This document shows positions 26,797 to 37,980 of a DNA stretch of 64,000 nt, piece by piece. Each line of letters begins with the position of its first letter. Within the stretch, counting starts at the first letter, position 1. This DNA comes from Psettodes erumei (lineage: Eukaryota > Chordata > Actinopteri > Pleuronectiformes > Psettodidae): assembly GCA_016785225.1 (NCBI GenBank), contig JAFBJZ010000612.1, forward strand, positions 2,128,001 through 2,192,000, in the 5' to 3' direction. A model generated the notes under the pieces. That model was not told where the DNA came from. It saw nothing but the letters and a program-made list of their open reading frames with translations, and did no database searches. The translations under genes were made by a program, and so were the position numbers.

Positions 26797-26999
26797 CAAG
26801 GCTGATTATCTCATCCATGTCGGAGTGGGGCTGCGTCAGGCAGCGAGCGAATGGTCGGTTCCAGAAGTTGATTTTCTGGGGCTCGACGACCTGATCAGAA
26901 ACTTCAAAGAAGGTCTCGTTGGGGGTCTTGATCTGATCCGGGATCTGTCCGATGTGCTCGAAAACCAAGTCAGATCCACAAAGGCCCCAATGCTGAACT
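26797..26999 (-). other. exon-like open segment of unknown identity inside rptor intron 3
   Basis: On the minus strand a 67-codon open frame is bracketed by a plausible acceptor (ccttttaattcctcag) and a plausible donor (cttg|gtgagg). This would give a 203-nt exon with phase 1 at both sides. The translation includes FEHIGQIPDQIKTPNETFF and later VVEPQKINFWNRPFARC and SDMDEIISLG. Its composition is unlike random frames, about two thirds of third positions are G/C, and codons such as atc, aag, acc, aac, gag and ttc are common. I do not recognise the protein. The complementary + frame is also open (about 107 codons), as expected when the reverse strand is coding. No companion exon was found nearby, so it could be a single exon of a nested gene, an exon relic or chance. 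Confidence 0.3.
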
Positions 27000-27605
27000 C
27001 TGAGGAATTAAAAGGTTGTGGTACCAACACGCTGATGTCAGAGATCACGGGAACCCGCATTAATGTTATGGCTGCGTGTTAATAAATGTAGTTTATGGTA
27101 CATGTTACCAACAGGGTTTCCCTGGGAGTCTTCAGGGACGCTAATGAAATCTACGTCCACAGTCTTATTTCACCTTTAAAAGCAAGCGCCGTACGCCGCA
27201 GTGGTGATTTGAAAAGTCGCCGGGCTTTCCAGCTCGCGTTCCCGTCATTTGGCGCCACCGAAGCCGCGGCCCCCTCGTGTCGTCTGAGACGCAGGCTGAT
27301 GCGCGCGACAGCCGGAGAGGCTCCCGCTGCACCTTACAGCTCCGACAATCTGTATTTTAATTGCATCCCGAATGCTTACGCTACTTTGAAAAGGTCGGCC
27401 GTTCCCAGGGAAGTGACACGATGATGAATGGCGACGGCGCCCGGCACAGATTGCACCTTTTGTGAGAGGAGTTTGTTTCCCGTGGCCTTGATGGATATAA
27501 TTGAGGCGCTGTACGGGGGGGTGGAGGAGAGAGTTGGTATCCGCAGGAGGCCGGAGCTCCCCCTCCAGGCCAAGAAGGTTCGTGTTGAAAGAGATGAGTC
27601 AAGTC

Positions 27606-27607
<2 letters not shown>

Positions 27608-27641
<34 letters not shown>
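27608..27641 (+). repeat. (CA)17 microsatellite
   Basis: The only long CA run in intron 3. It lies about 2.5 kb before exon 4. Confidence 0.95.
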
Positions 27642-27645
<4 letters not shown>

Positions 27646-30151
27646 CGTCCTCGTGCCTGGTTTCTGTATTTAAATGGCCTCTCGGCGGCGCCTCCCTCGC
27701 TCATCCGTATGAATGTGTCTTAATCTCTCTGTGCCACTTGAACATGCGCCGCCGTCATGAATGTGAATGATCATCTTTGCCGAGGCGTCTGATTACAACA
27801 GGGGATCGTCCATAATACCAGCTACAAGCAGGCGAGTGTAAACATCCGTCCCACCAGCCTCGTCTCCTCCGGCTCGCTCCTCCAAAGTTTTAGCCCCGTT
27901 CCACCTGCTCTCCGACAGCGTTTCCGATTTCAGGCACTACGCCTCCATCACCCCCCTGCTAACGTGATAACGCCATTCAGATACCACTTGATATCATCGG
28001 GATGAGCGCCGCGCCTCTCGGCGTTCAGGGGCTCTCATCTGATTATGCCCGAATCGAATCATCCGGCGAGCGCCGCCATCACGCTGCAACTCAAGCTCGT
28101 CCAGATACGGGAAGCGCGGCGCGTTCGATCGAGGCCGGCTCGGCTCGGGCCTCCGCGGGATCGCGCGACACCGTGAGCAGAGATCAAGTGATGATTTAAT
28201 TGTGCAAATCGGGATTACAGATCACCGTTAATAATCAGGATTGCATTAGCGGTAAATGACTGTGCGCCTCCAAGAGTCGTGAATGCAAGCCGGGCGTCTC
28301 GCTGCGACCCGAAAGCCGTGTGACAGGAGGCAGGCGGTTTGCCGAGCGACTCGTTAGTTATGTAACAGAAGGGCCTCGCTGAGTGCGATCATGATTCAGA
28401 CCGGGCGAACCCGGTGCCTTTTTGTTGCGCAACTCGTTGCCACCTCTGTGCACTCGCAGACGGTTTACTTAGTGGACCCATGAAGCGCAGAGACGTGCGT
28501 CCTCTTTCTCCGACTGCTACGTCTTCAAAAGTTTCTCCGGCAGCGTCCTCGCCCCGCATGGTCACATGGGCGCCGGTGCAGCTGCGATGCTGCCGCAATG
28601 ACAAAAAAAACATCATGACATCAGCGTAAAAACATGGAGAATCGGGAAACAGAAAACGGAGCTGTGAAGCTCGTACAGCGGCATGATGGAAGAGGTGTGT
28701 GCGTTGCGTTTTCTTAGCTTCTTCCTGTCAAAATCTTGTTCACGGGCGTGAAACCTCCCTCGTTTACCCACAAATCAAAACTTAGCTCTCGAGGCGTTTC
28801 GGCAGAAGAACAGCCGCCGGCCTCGCCGCTCTGACATCCACAGGCTTCGGGTTTAAAAAAAAACACGGGCGGGAAAACGTGAAAGGGCTTTTAAAGGTCT
28901 GACATCTTGCGGAGCAGAACGTCTTTGTGTGAGTCAACGCGATGCCGGATCGCTCCATCAGGTTCGACTGATTCAGAGCCTCATCTCCTACAAGCAAGAT
29001 CCCTCCCCATGCCGACTGTGTCCTATTTTTCACCTGCACATTTTCTTCACCCAAGCAGGAAAATGCTTCTGAGGTTCTGAGGTTGTACCTCACTGTTTTT
29101 ACTGAACCCGTTTAGACGTTGCAGTATTTGGAAGCAGAGAAGGAAAAGCAAAGAACTCACGGGTGACAATGCAGCGAAGGTCGGTCTCAGTCAAGGCGAG
29201 CGAGCTACGTCTACTGTACGACTCCAGTAATATTAAAAAAGGGCTCACTGCAGTTTTTTTGACAAGAGGCCGTGAAATCAGAATTCTGTCGGGCCAGAGA
29301 GCCGGGCTAATTCAGAGTGCTTTTGTTTAACCTGCGTTGGAGCCGGCAGCCCAGTTTTGAGGATTCAGGTCCTCGTCTGTTCCTCTCCGGCTCTGGGTTC
29401 TCGTCGCTCGGCGCCACCCTTGACATCGCTGATGGCTCTCGAACGAGGGCCGACGTCACTTCAGCTGCACGCGGGTCAGCCTGACATGTCAAGCTGTTTG
29501 CTCCACGCGCCGCTTTACCAGCCGTTGACGTCATGCCGTGCCCTGTCGGCTTGAGAATGTATATATATATAATTTGAAAAATTCCACCCATTGTGTTCAC
29601 GTCGCAGATGAATTATCGGGGTCCTAGTTAAACCTTGAAAAAAGGTTTCATTCTGTCATTCAATAGCTTTCATCTGCAGAAACTTGTCTGTTTAACATAA
29701 AGAGCGGCGAGCCTTGTTTGAGTGCGTGGCGGCCTCGGGTCCTCGCTCCTGCGGCGGCTCGTGACGCACGTGACATAGAAGACCAGCAGGACCGCCCCCC
29801 TCATGGCTGCTCGGCCTCGCCTCTCGCCCCCCGTACGTCACGGCACATTTTTCCGTGCGTCTCTCTCGTTCCCGAGGGCGTTGTTGGCTGTACGGAGCAT
29901 TAATTTAAACCCCCGCCGCTGTTGCATCATTTAACGTGATGAACCGGGATGTAACGATTAGTTTAGTCTTCTCTCGGCATCTCTTAGGGTTTGCGGGCAT
30001 GATAAGTGGCGCGCGCGTAATCTTGCGTACTTCCTAACTCCACGACGCCCCCGTTTCTCTTTGCGTCGGCGGCGCCGCTACTGCACATGAGCGGATGTTC
30101 CCAGTCGCAGATGTAAAACTCTCTCCTTCCTTCTGCCTCCTGTTTTTCCAG

Positions 30152-30310
30152 GCGCGCTACAAGCAGATCCTGGACCCCACGGTGGAAGAGGTGAAGAAGC
30201 TGTGCACGTCGCTGAGGCGCAACGCCAAGGAGGAGCGAGTCCTCTTCCACTACAATGGCCACGGGGTGCCGCGGCCCACCGTCAACGGCGAGATCTGGGT
30301 CTTTAACAAG
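30152..30310 (+). CDS. rptor: rptor exon 4: RNC domain with the GHG histidine
   Basis: This exon has 159 nt and 53 codons, with both flanking introns in phase 0. It encodes ARYKQILDPT through WVFNK, about human residues 117-169. The segment RVLFHYNGHGVPRPT contains the beta strand and the His of the GHG motif that sits at the position of the caspase catalytic His in the caspase-like fold. Raptor is not known to be an active protease. The acceptor is tgtttttccag|gcg. The donor aag|gtgccg departs from consensus after position +3 and is probably weak. Third codon positions are overwhelmingly G or C. Skipping this exon would keep the frame but remove the core of the fold. The start was fixed by the QPR|ARY junction. 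Confidence 0.97.
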
Positions 30311-31524
30311 GTGCCGTCTGCTCTCGCGCTCACCTGCACGCGCTGAGGTCGCGGACGAGACTTCTCACCTGCCGCCGGGCCGTCGCATGCCGCGCTGACA
30401 CGAGCAACAAAATTAACAATGCAGTTATTACGCGAGTTATTAAGGATATGCAACCACTTATTAAGCCAAAACAGCCGGCCGGTGTTGCGATGTACAACTG
30501 AACACACTCAGTTGTTCGTCAGCTGATGCCGTGTGACGCTCATGATATGAAGAGAGATTGAACCGGCCTGCTCGTCTTTAGTGAGGCCAACCAGTGTTTG
30601 CTTACCCGCTCTTTCATTTTTTTCATTTACCTCCACCTCCCGTTGCTCTGGAGTCTGGGAACAGACCCCTGACGATGCTGAATTTACTTTTGAGTTTGAA
30701 ACTGGAGGGTGGGGTGTTTACCAGACGGAGGACACTGACAGATTGCATTATGGATAATGACTGCCGCTACTGTTCTTCTCTTTTTTCCGAAAACAGACTC
30801 TCATAAAGCTCTAAACTTGACTGAAGTTAAATCCTAAACTGCAGCCACCCGTCGGTTCACTCTCACAACTTCTTCAGCCTTCCTCCCGAGATTGGGCCGA
30901 GGTTCCCGCGGCCCAAACAAATGCAGAGCGGGCGATTTGCCTCGAAAAGGCTCGCCGGTCGCAACCAAACGTAAAGCGGTTGCTCGACTCGCACATAAAA
31001 TATCGAACCGCTCGCTGCCCCCTCCTATAAGTAAGCACCCACTCACAGTGATGCACCGCCGCTGTCCGGGCTTAGCCGCTGTCTGCTTGTCCCCAGCACA
31101 CCCTCGGGTCTTTTTGTCCTCTTCTCTGCCTCTGTCCTCCATCTCTCACGTCCACATTTTACTCCTCTTTACCTACGCCCTATGCAACGAGGCTGCTGCG
31201 TCAGCGGCGGCTGGGAGCAGGAGATGAGTGGGGATTTGGTGAGGAAGCAACACGGGGGAGCCAGACTCCTTTTGTAGAACCCTGGTTCGATTTCTTTTTG
31301 CCCACGTTCCCGCCATCCTCGCTTCTCTCTCTCTCTCTCTCTCTCATCCTCCCTCATTATAATTTTCTGTCTTCGACTGTTTCTCTCGCCCTCTTCCTCC
31401 AGCAGATGACTCGTTAATAATTAAACGCAAATCTCTAAAAGTGAGTTATCAGCAATAACGCGACGCGCTCCCTCTCTCGCTCTGTCAACTCCCCTCTTGT
31501 CTCGCTCTTTTTTTTTTCTTGCAG
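30311..31524 (+). other. rptor: rptor intron 4 (1.2 kb)
   Basis: The intron begins gtgccgtc, a weak donor, and ends with an 11-nt T-run followed by cttgcag, a strong acceptor. A (CT)10 tract lies at about 31325-31345. The rest is unique-looking and pyrimidine-rich toward the 3' end. No other gene is seen. Confidence 0.85.
31325..31345 (+). repeat. (CT)10 microsatellite
   Basis: Pure CT run in intron 4, about 180 nt before the exon 5 acceptor. Confidence 0.9.
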
Positions 31525-31671
31525 AACTACACCCAGTACATACCGCTGTCCATCTACGACCTGCAGACGTGGATGGGCAGCCCGTCCATTTTCGTCTACG
31601 ACTGCTCCAACGCGGGAATCATCGTCAAGTCCTTCAAGCAGTTCGCCCTGCAGAGGGAGCAGGAGCTGGAG
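31525..31671 (+). CDS. rptor: rptor exon 5: RNC domain with the DCSNAG motif
   Basis: This exon has 147 nt and 49 codons, phase 0 on both sides. It encodes NYTQYIPLSI through EQELE, about human residues 170-218. The strand SIFVYDCSNAG carries the Cys that aligns with the catalytic Cys of caspases. Together with the GHG histidine of the preceding exon it forms the dyad-like pair noted for Raptor. FKQFALQREQELE is the amphipathic helix that follows. The acceptor is strong (T-run, cttgcag). The donor gag|gtgggc is weaker than consensus. The human protein has GLIV where this fish has GIIV (from memory), a conservative change. Omitting the exon would preserve the frame. Confidence 0.97.
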
Positions 31672-33408
31672 GTGGGCAGCAAAAAACACGCTCGCGGCTT
31701 ACGGGGTGCCACAACGCGGCAAAAATGCATTAGGGGAAGGTAATTAGAAAAGAAGTCGACTCAAAGATGAGGCGGCTCATCCCGACGCACACAGCTGACG
31801 TGCGGGCAGACAAAGATCCCTTGGTTTTTGTGAGTTATCAGTGGCACAATGGGAGATTTGCACACAAACACACACACACTGCCTCTCACCTATACAGTAT
31901 TCATAATGGAGATCCAAGCAGCGCCGGCGAGTGTCGAGACTCGACTCTCGGCTTGAATCGCCTCTATTAAAAATGCAGGATGTCCTCGCCGCTGTGATCC
32001 AGCCAATCAAACGGGCAGCCGGCTTTGAAATGATTGAGTTTTGGCTTAGTCTTGGGGAGTGCGTTACGCCGAGCAAGCGCACGCACCTCACGCAAACGCA
32101 TGCAGATACAGTATGAAGACACACACCGCGCCCGGCCACCGGTCCTTCCACTCCTCCACCCCCTCGGCTACGGCATGTTATGTGAATTCCTAATGAGATG
32201 GCGCTGTCATTCATCTCAATTATTCATGACGAAGTTTCAGCCAGACTGTAGATTAGCTGGGAAAACGAGAGCGGGAGCGAAGGAGGGCCGCTGCGAGAGC
32301 CGCGTCGGCTGTTAAAAGGAAAGGTGAAGGCGGCAGCGGCGGCCGGAAAGCGCTGACTCTGCGCCCGGCGTTTGACGGAGCTCGTCACAAGCGTCTCTCT
32401 GTCCTCTCTCTCGCTCTGCAGAGGTCTCGGCAGGGCTGAAATCAGCATCACAGAGATTTATCCCCGCCTTCATTTGCAAATTAGTGTTGAACCACTGTTG
32501 TCATTTGTCAGAATAAATTAGTGATTTGGAACAATTTTTATGTTTTTATTCCTCCCAAGGTCTTTTGATGAAGAAGAATCATTTTTTGACCCTTCCTCCA
32601 ATGTCTTCGTCGTCTTAGGTGCAGAGGATGTCATGGCGCTGGTTTGTGGTCCTCGCACGCCGACCTCCAGCGCCTTTAGGAGAGAACAGTGCAGGTCCGC
32701 GTACGTTCACGTGGCTTTCCACAGGCGACGACGGGCGAAGGGCCGCCGCCTGCCGCGCTGGGCCCAGCGTGAGCTGGCGCATCCAGAGAGGCGCGGTTCG
32801 CGCAAAGAGAAACGTGAGAAAAGTTTGGACCAAAGCCATCTGCTGTTTTTTTTTCGAGCGCAGGGAGGGAAGCTTGAGACAGCGGCAGTTCTCACCCTGA
32901 GCTCAAATATGCCACGTGGTGTTTTCACATCAAGGCGCACCGTGCGCTTGCAAAGGCATTAGCTGCCTGGTTGCACGAAAGGTGTTTAGGTGGAGGCGGG
33001 CGCTCCAGGGTTTAATAGGGAAGTAAACACAGGAAGTCCCCCAGTTAAATGCAGGGGAAGTTGCGTAACGTCCAGGAGCACTTTTCCACCTGAGCGCTCG
33101 CCCTTCCCGCCCACTCACACAGGAAGTGCATGACGGGGAGGGGCGGTGGACGATCCAGGCAGGGGAGTCCGCCTCGCCCGCCCACGCTCTCCTCCGGCCG
33201 GATCTCTCTGTCGCGACGCTCTGTGCGGGCGCGCGGCTGGTCCCAGGTCAGCCATTTTTAAGCAGGCGCTGCACGGCGCGCCGGTTTCGTGCGGCACGAC
33301 GGGCCGGATCTCACCGGGGACCGTGCTGTTTGGAGATGTACCGATGCGGACGAGTGAGGAGGAGGAGGCGCGGCGCCGTAGCATCCTCCTACTGCAGTCC
33401 ATTCAGTC

Positions 33409-33445
33409 TGTGTGTGTGTGTGTGTGTGTGCGTGCATGTGTGTGT
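33409..33445 (+). repeat. (TG)n microsatellite
   Basis: Eleven pure TG units, then an interrupted continuation. Confidence 0.93.
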
Positions 33446-33558
33446 CTGCTCTGAGTGCTCTGTTATAGGGCCACCTGCTGCCTTTTAAATATATCAACAC
33501 TTCCTGCGTGCGCTCGGCAAACATGGTCACTGCATTAGCTTCAGGGCAGGAAGTGGTC

Positions 33559-33560
<2 letters not shown>

Positions 33561-33593
<33 letters not shown>
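33561..33593 (+). repeat. (TG)16 microsatellite
   Basis: Pure TG run in intron 5, about 120 nt after the previous one. Confidence 0.95.
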
Positions 33594-33596
<3 letters not shown>

Positions 33597-35982
33597 GTGG
33601 GTTAGGTGTTTGTGTTGCCTGGATGCTCACATTGAACCTCCGCCGGCTCCTTGTATCATTTTAATGAATGATTAATGTGCGGCTGGAACATTCATCGGTC
33701 GACAGGAGTTGCGTTCAGGTGTCCCTGCGTGCATGCGTGTACCTGCGCTCTTCTGCCGTGATTAGGCGTTACATCTGGAACCCCCCCCCCGTAGGATTTG
33801 TCTCATAAATTAGTGGCACTTAAAAAAAGAGGAAAAAAAAGAAAAAGAAAATTCTCAGCAATTAAACGTTGCCCTGATATCCCCTGTAGAAAAGAGAAAA
33901 GAAAGCTGTCACGGTGATTTTCATGATAATTTGCGAGATTACAATATGCTAATGTGATAATTACAGTGGATGCCTGGCATTAATCAGCTTCTGCTGGCAA
34001 TGTTGTTGTGTTTACCGTAAGGATTACCTCAGCCCACTCTCTGCAGACAGCGCTGCTCTCAGGTCGACACCGGGAGAGACTGTGGTCCGAGAAGACCGGC
34101 GCCGGTCCGCCCGCGCTGCAGCAGTCGGGGGCTCAAACCCGCGCCCGAACGTTACGCCCATTATCCCACTTCCCTTCCTATTAATTGAGTTGGCTCTTCT
34201 GCATGTGTAATATCGTGATTTATTCATGCGTGTGCAGAGCTACTTATAGAGCGCTACTGTAAATACATCACGTCTCACGCTGAGATCTGAGCCGCTGCCG
34301 CCGCTCGTTGTAGAGTCAGCTAATGAGTTATTGGACTAGCAGAGAGCGGGGAGGCTGTGCAGCGTGCAGGGGAGGCGTTACATAAATCTCCTGCGCTTCG
34401 TCACCAGCCTTTCTTTTTGCAGTTTGATTAGCCTAAATGGGACCCGGCCCCAGCCTTTTTGATTTAGATGGTGGCACTTTTAGGAATAAAATGCCGCGCC
34501 GTGGCGTGCAGTTCGTCTGGAGTCCTGTTTTTTCCAGCACTTTCTCTGCAGCCCATTCGGTTTCCCCGTCTCAGCCTCGATGCGGAAAGTCGGCGCCTCG
34601 GGTAGCGTGAGTTTACCCGACCTTGCGTCAGGTGGCGAGCTGCGGCGCAGTTTCTGTTTGGTCCCCTCCGGTGCGTCGCTGCTGCGTTTTGTCGCTGTGT
34701 TGTGTTTTTTTTTTTACGGCTCTACTGAGCCCACGTTAACATATGTATTTCATATCCGTGCGTAGGTTTGTCAGGCCGGGCAGATTTCCAGGGGCTTTCA
34801 GCGTCCGGTGACTGAGAGCCGGAGGATCTCCTCCCGCTCGCCCCTTGGAGACTCCGGCCCCAGAAGTGTTTGCAAACACGGGAAGAGTTTTAGCACTTGA
34901 AGCAACGTTTTCCACTTCAGCGAATGGTCAGCTGTTCAGGGTGTCTGCGGCTCCTCAGGAGGCCGTACAGTAACAGTTTGCAATTCATACCAGTGTGCGT
35001 CTCCAGTCAGCCGGTCCAGGTGTGCCGCGCACACAGGCGTTCCAGACCTGTGGGCTTCAGGGTATTGAAGGAGCTCTGAATTGAAACTAGTTAACTTGAA
35101 TAATACGCCGAGACTTTTTAACACACATTTGTTTTCAGTCATCAGCAGGACCGGAATCAGTTTGATTTAAAGAATAACCGTTAGTCGACACGCGATCGGC
35201 CCACACGGGGGGACGGGCCAACGTGAGATGCACAAGAGCAGCCTCCACAGTCCAACTCCGACTCCCCCTCTGTGATTATCCAACTATCTTGAGCCTGGTG
35301 TTTGACCAGCACCGTCTGCTCTCTCGGTTTTTTCTACTCACGCCTCTGTTTACCTCGTAAAAACCCTGAATGTTGTATCACATTATGACATCTTTCTCAA
35401 AGCTACGATGAAGCAAACATGACGTGGTGAACCCACGAATCAGTTTGAGCAGATGAGCTAAATCTGACTCGAGCGACGATCCAGTTAGGAGATGACACTG
35501 TCATCGCTCGCCTCATTAAATATATGTGGAGCAGCGCCGCTCGTTCTCCCTGAAGCTCGAAGTTTCATTTAAATGTCACGAGATAAGGTGAAGCGTTGCA
35601 GCAGCGACAACAAGAAGAGCGGTACACAAATGTTCAGCAGGGTAAACTCTGTCACAGGAAGAACTTTAAGTCTGCAGCTGACTCCACTCATGAAATGAAA
35701 TTTGAAACGTAAGGAATAATGCTATGTGCTCAAGATTAGTCCACAGTTCCGCTTTTTAATTGTTCACCCCTAACGTCATAAACCAACCAAGTGCTATGTA
35801 CTTTATACATGATTTAGTTCAGCACAGTGATGAATGAGGTCATGGAATTTTAATGTCAACCATTCAACATCATTCCTCTGGCTCCTTCCATGTTTCTGTG
35901 TCGAGTTTGCCTTTGAGAATGTTTGTCACTTCATTAGCAGCAGAGAGCAGCCACGTGGTTTCTGTTTACCCTCATTCAGAGA

Positions 35983-36016
35983 GTGTGTGTGTGTGTGTGT
36001 GTGTGTGGGGGGGGGG
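35983..36016 (+). repeat. (GT)12 followed by G10
   Basis: The GT run passes directly into a homopolymeric G tract. Confidence 0.93.
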
Positions 36017-37778
36017 TGCAAACCATGTAAAACTGCTGCCCTTCACTTTCTAGGAACTAATTGACATAATCTAATCAAAGCCCACGTCAGGTTTCGACAG
36101 TGCACGTGCAGCCTCCACCTTCTCCACATGAAATTGCTAAAAAAACCACCAAGAATTAGAGATTTTTTTTTTTTATTTGTGTGAATCCACAGTAAAAGTT
36201 GTCAGCATGATGTCGACATCATTATCAGCAGACCTTTTCACTGCATAGTTTTGCAGAGAACGGCGCGTGTTGCTCGTAAAAATAAATAAATTTAAAAAAT
36301 TGGTGTGAAGTTAAAAATGTCAAGCAGCATGATGCAGCCTTTTCTTTTTGTGGTAACACAGGGTTGAGTTTTGTGAAGTAGATGCAAAAATAACGATGAC
36401 GATGAGAGCAGGGAAGAGAAGCGATGATGAAGGCCGCCTCCATTAAGACCCGCGGCTCATTAAGGTCCATTTAGCGAAAAAGACAGCAACCGCACACAAC
36501 TCCCTGCAAACAAACAGCACAATGAGCGCGCAAATAGTCCAGCGCTCCAAATATAATTAAAGTTTTACATCATACGAAAGCCCCCTCCATTTTTCACGTC
36601 GGCGAGCATCGAGTGTGCCCGAGTGCCACGCTATTTCTGGCCCGCGAGTAGACAAGAGGATTGTTTACCGGCGAGGACGACCCGTTAAGGGGGCAAGGCG
36701 GGAGGAAAACTTCCTCGCCGGGATCGATATGCTATCACATCATCATTATGCTCGAAACATCTCGGCCAGCTCGGCGGTCATAGCGCTGCGCCTGAAGCAC
36801 AGAGCGCACTCGTACTCATCTCCTGATTTTATTCAGCCGAGTAAAAATGGGAACGGAAAGAGAGACTTTTAATGGCTCGTCTCACGCCGTCAGTAACTGT
36901 GTCAACAGTCGGATTCATTGTTTTGGACTTTAGTGGGATTTATTTCTTCTCCCGGCTCCACGTTTCAGTTTGAATGTGGTAAACAAGGCAGCAGCTGATG
37001 AAGATTATAACAGCAGCTCTGTGACGGACAGGGCTCAGCAGATGATAAGTTAGTTTTGCTGGAAACGGTGATGAAACGAGAGGTAGATTTTTCTTCGTGG
37101 AAAAGAGGTTTTTTTCCCAGAGCGATGAGAAAATGTCAAATGTGATGGCAGTGGCCGGACACGTGCGCTCCACTCTCACTTCGACTTGAGATTAGTTTCC
37201 GACTCGTGTTTTTTTTCTTTAAGCGCGGCGCCGTCCCTCCAGATGAGCGTGGAGCTGCTGCTCGTTGGTCCTTCCCTTTCATTCTCCAGCTTGACTTCAT
37301 CATCCTGTCTGCTTCTCCCGTCCTCTCTGTCTAAACTTTACTTCTCTCCAGTACTGCCACATCACCAGTTCCTCGCCTTTGTTGCAAATGCGAAAATCCA
37401 ATTTCTCCTCTCCGCAATACCGTTTTGTTTTTTTTTCCTCTCTCAAACCCGTTTTTCAATAAGCGTGTGTCAACAAACGGGGCTGTCGCCAAGAGATGCT
37501 CTCCGTGTCTGTTTCCGCGGCGCCCGCTGACAGACGCGAGCTTCACCTTTTTAAAGTGAAGATGTCTGTCACCCAGCTTCCTGTCTGTCTCCGCCCCCTC
37601 TGTCGTTCATTTCCCCAGACGTCGGTCAGGCTCTGGAGCTCCCTGCTTATTTTCTAGTTTAGAACCATCAGTTCGGTGGACGTTTACCAGCGACTCCGCC
37701 GTCATCCTTTTTAACAAGCGGGGCGGGACGCTTGACAAGACGAACGAGTCTAAACGTGGTCACGTTGTGTCCGTTCAG

Positions 37779-37954
37779 GTGGCGGCCATCAACCCCAGCC
37801 ACCCGCTCGCTCAGATGCCCCTGCCCCCCTCCATGAAGAACTGCATCCAGCTGGCAGCCTGCGAGGCCAGCGAGCTGCTGCCCATGAACCCCGACCTCCC
37901 CGCCGACCTCTTCACCTCCTGCCTCACCACGCCCATCAAGATTGCCCTCCGATG
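37779..37954 (+). CDS. rptor: rptor exon 6: RNC domain
   Basis: The 176-nt exon encodes 58 residues from VAAINPSHPL to IKIALR plus two bases of a Trp codon, about human residues 219-277. The PLPPSMKNCIQLAAC and LPADLFTSCLTTPIKIA segments are signature stretches of the Raptor/Kog1 N-terminal domain. The acceptor is gttcag|gtg. The donor is tg|gtaagc, and a (CA)8 tract begins only about 10 nt inside the intron. The following intron is phase 2. Differences from the human protein (NPSHP for NPNHP, EASELLPMN for EATELLPMI, from memory) are conservative or lie on loops. Confidence 0.97.
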
Positions 37955-37964
37955 GTAAGCTCAT

Positions 37965-37980
37965 ACACACACACACACAC
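37965..37980 (+). repeat. (AC)8 just inside intron 6
   Basis: A pure AC run starts ten nucleotides after the end of exon 6, immediately behind gtaagctcat. Confidence 0.9.

Larger units (their letters stand above)
2284..30151 (+). other. rptor: rptor intron 3, 27.9 kb, the largest in the window
   Basis: No rptor exon is visible between the exon ending QPR and the one starting ARYK, and the reading frame joins directly. Contents that can be named include (GT)n tracts near 3909, 12216, 15332 and 22189, (GA)n near 6286, a (CA)17 tract near 27608, poly-C runs near 15744 and 25693, and a G-rich quadruplex-type stretch near 11158. There are two degenerate dispersed repeats (about 3541-3790 and 23870-23965) and an (AATC)6-tailed retrotransposon-like end near 23548. 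The left part is AT-balanced. From about 23 kb onward the sequence becomes CpG-dense, notably 23020-23420, 24350-24900 and 26130-26460. One exon-like segment on the minus strand is listed separately. The other long frames in this intron have no recognisable protein features. Confidence 0.85.
31672..37778 (+). other. rptor: rptor intron 5 (6.1 kb)
   Basis: The intron starts gtgggcag and ends gtccgttcag. An imperfect AC tract lies about 190 nt after the donor (31861-31880). GT tracts follow at 33409-33445, 33561-33593 and 35983-36006, the last running straight into a G10 run. A segment near 33890-34015 is rich in homeodomain- and POU-like TAAT/ATGCTAAT motifs and reads like a conserved non-coding element, although no alignment is available. 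No second gene is recognised. The open frames around 32.5-33.5 kb are GC-rich chance frames. Confidence 0.8.

Noticed and set aside
34050..34160. Possible tRNA or tRNA-derived SINE (gggtttgagcccc on the minus strand)
   Set aside because: A T-arm-like hairpin is visible, but there is no A box at the right distance and no cloverleaf could be drawn.
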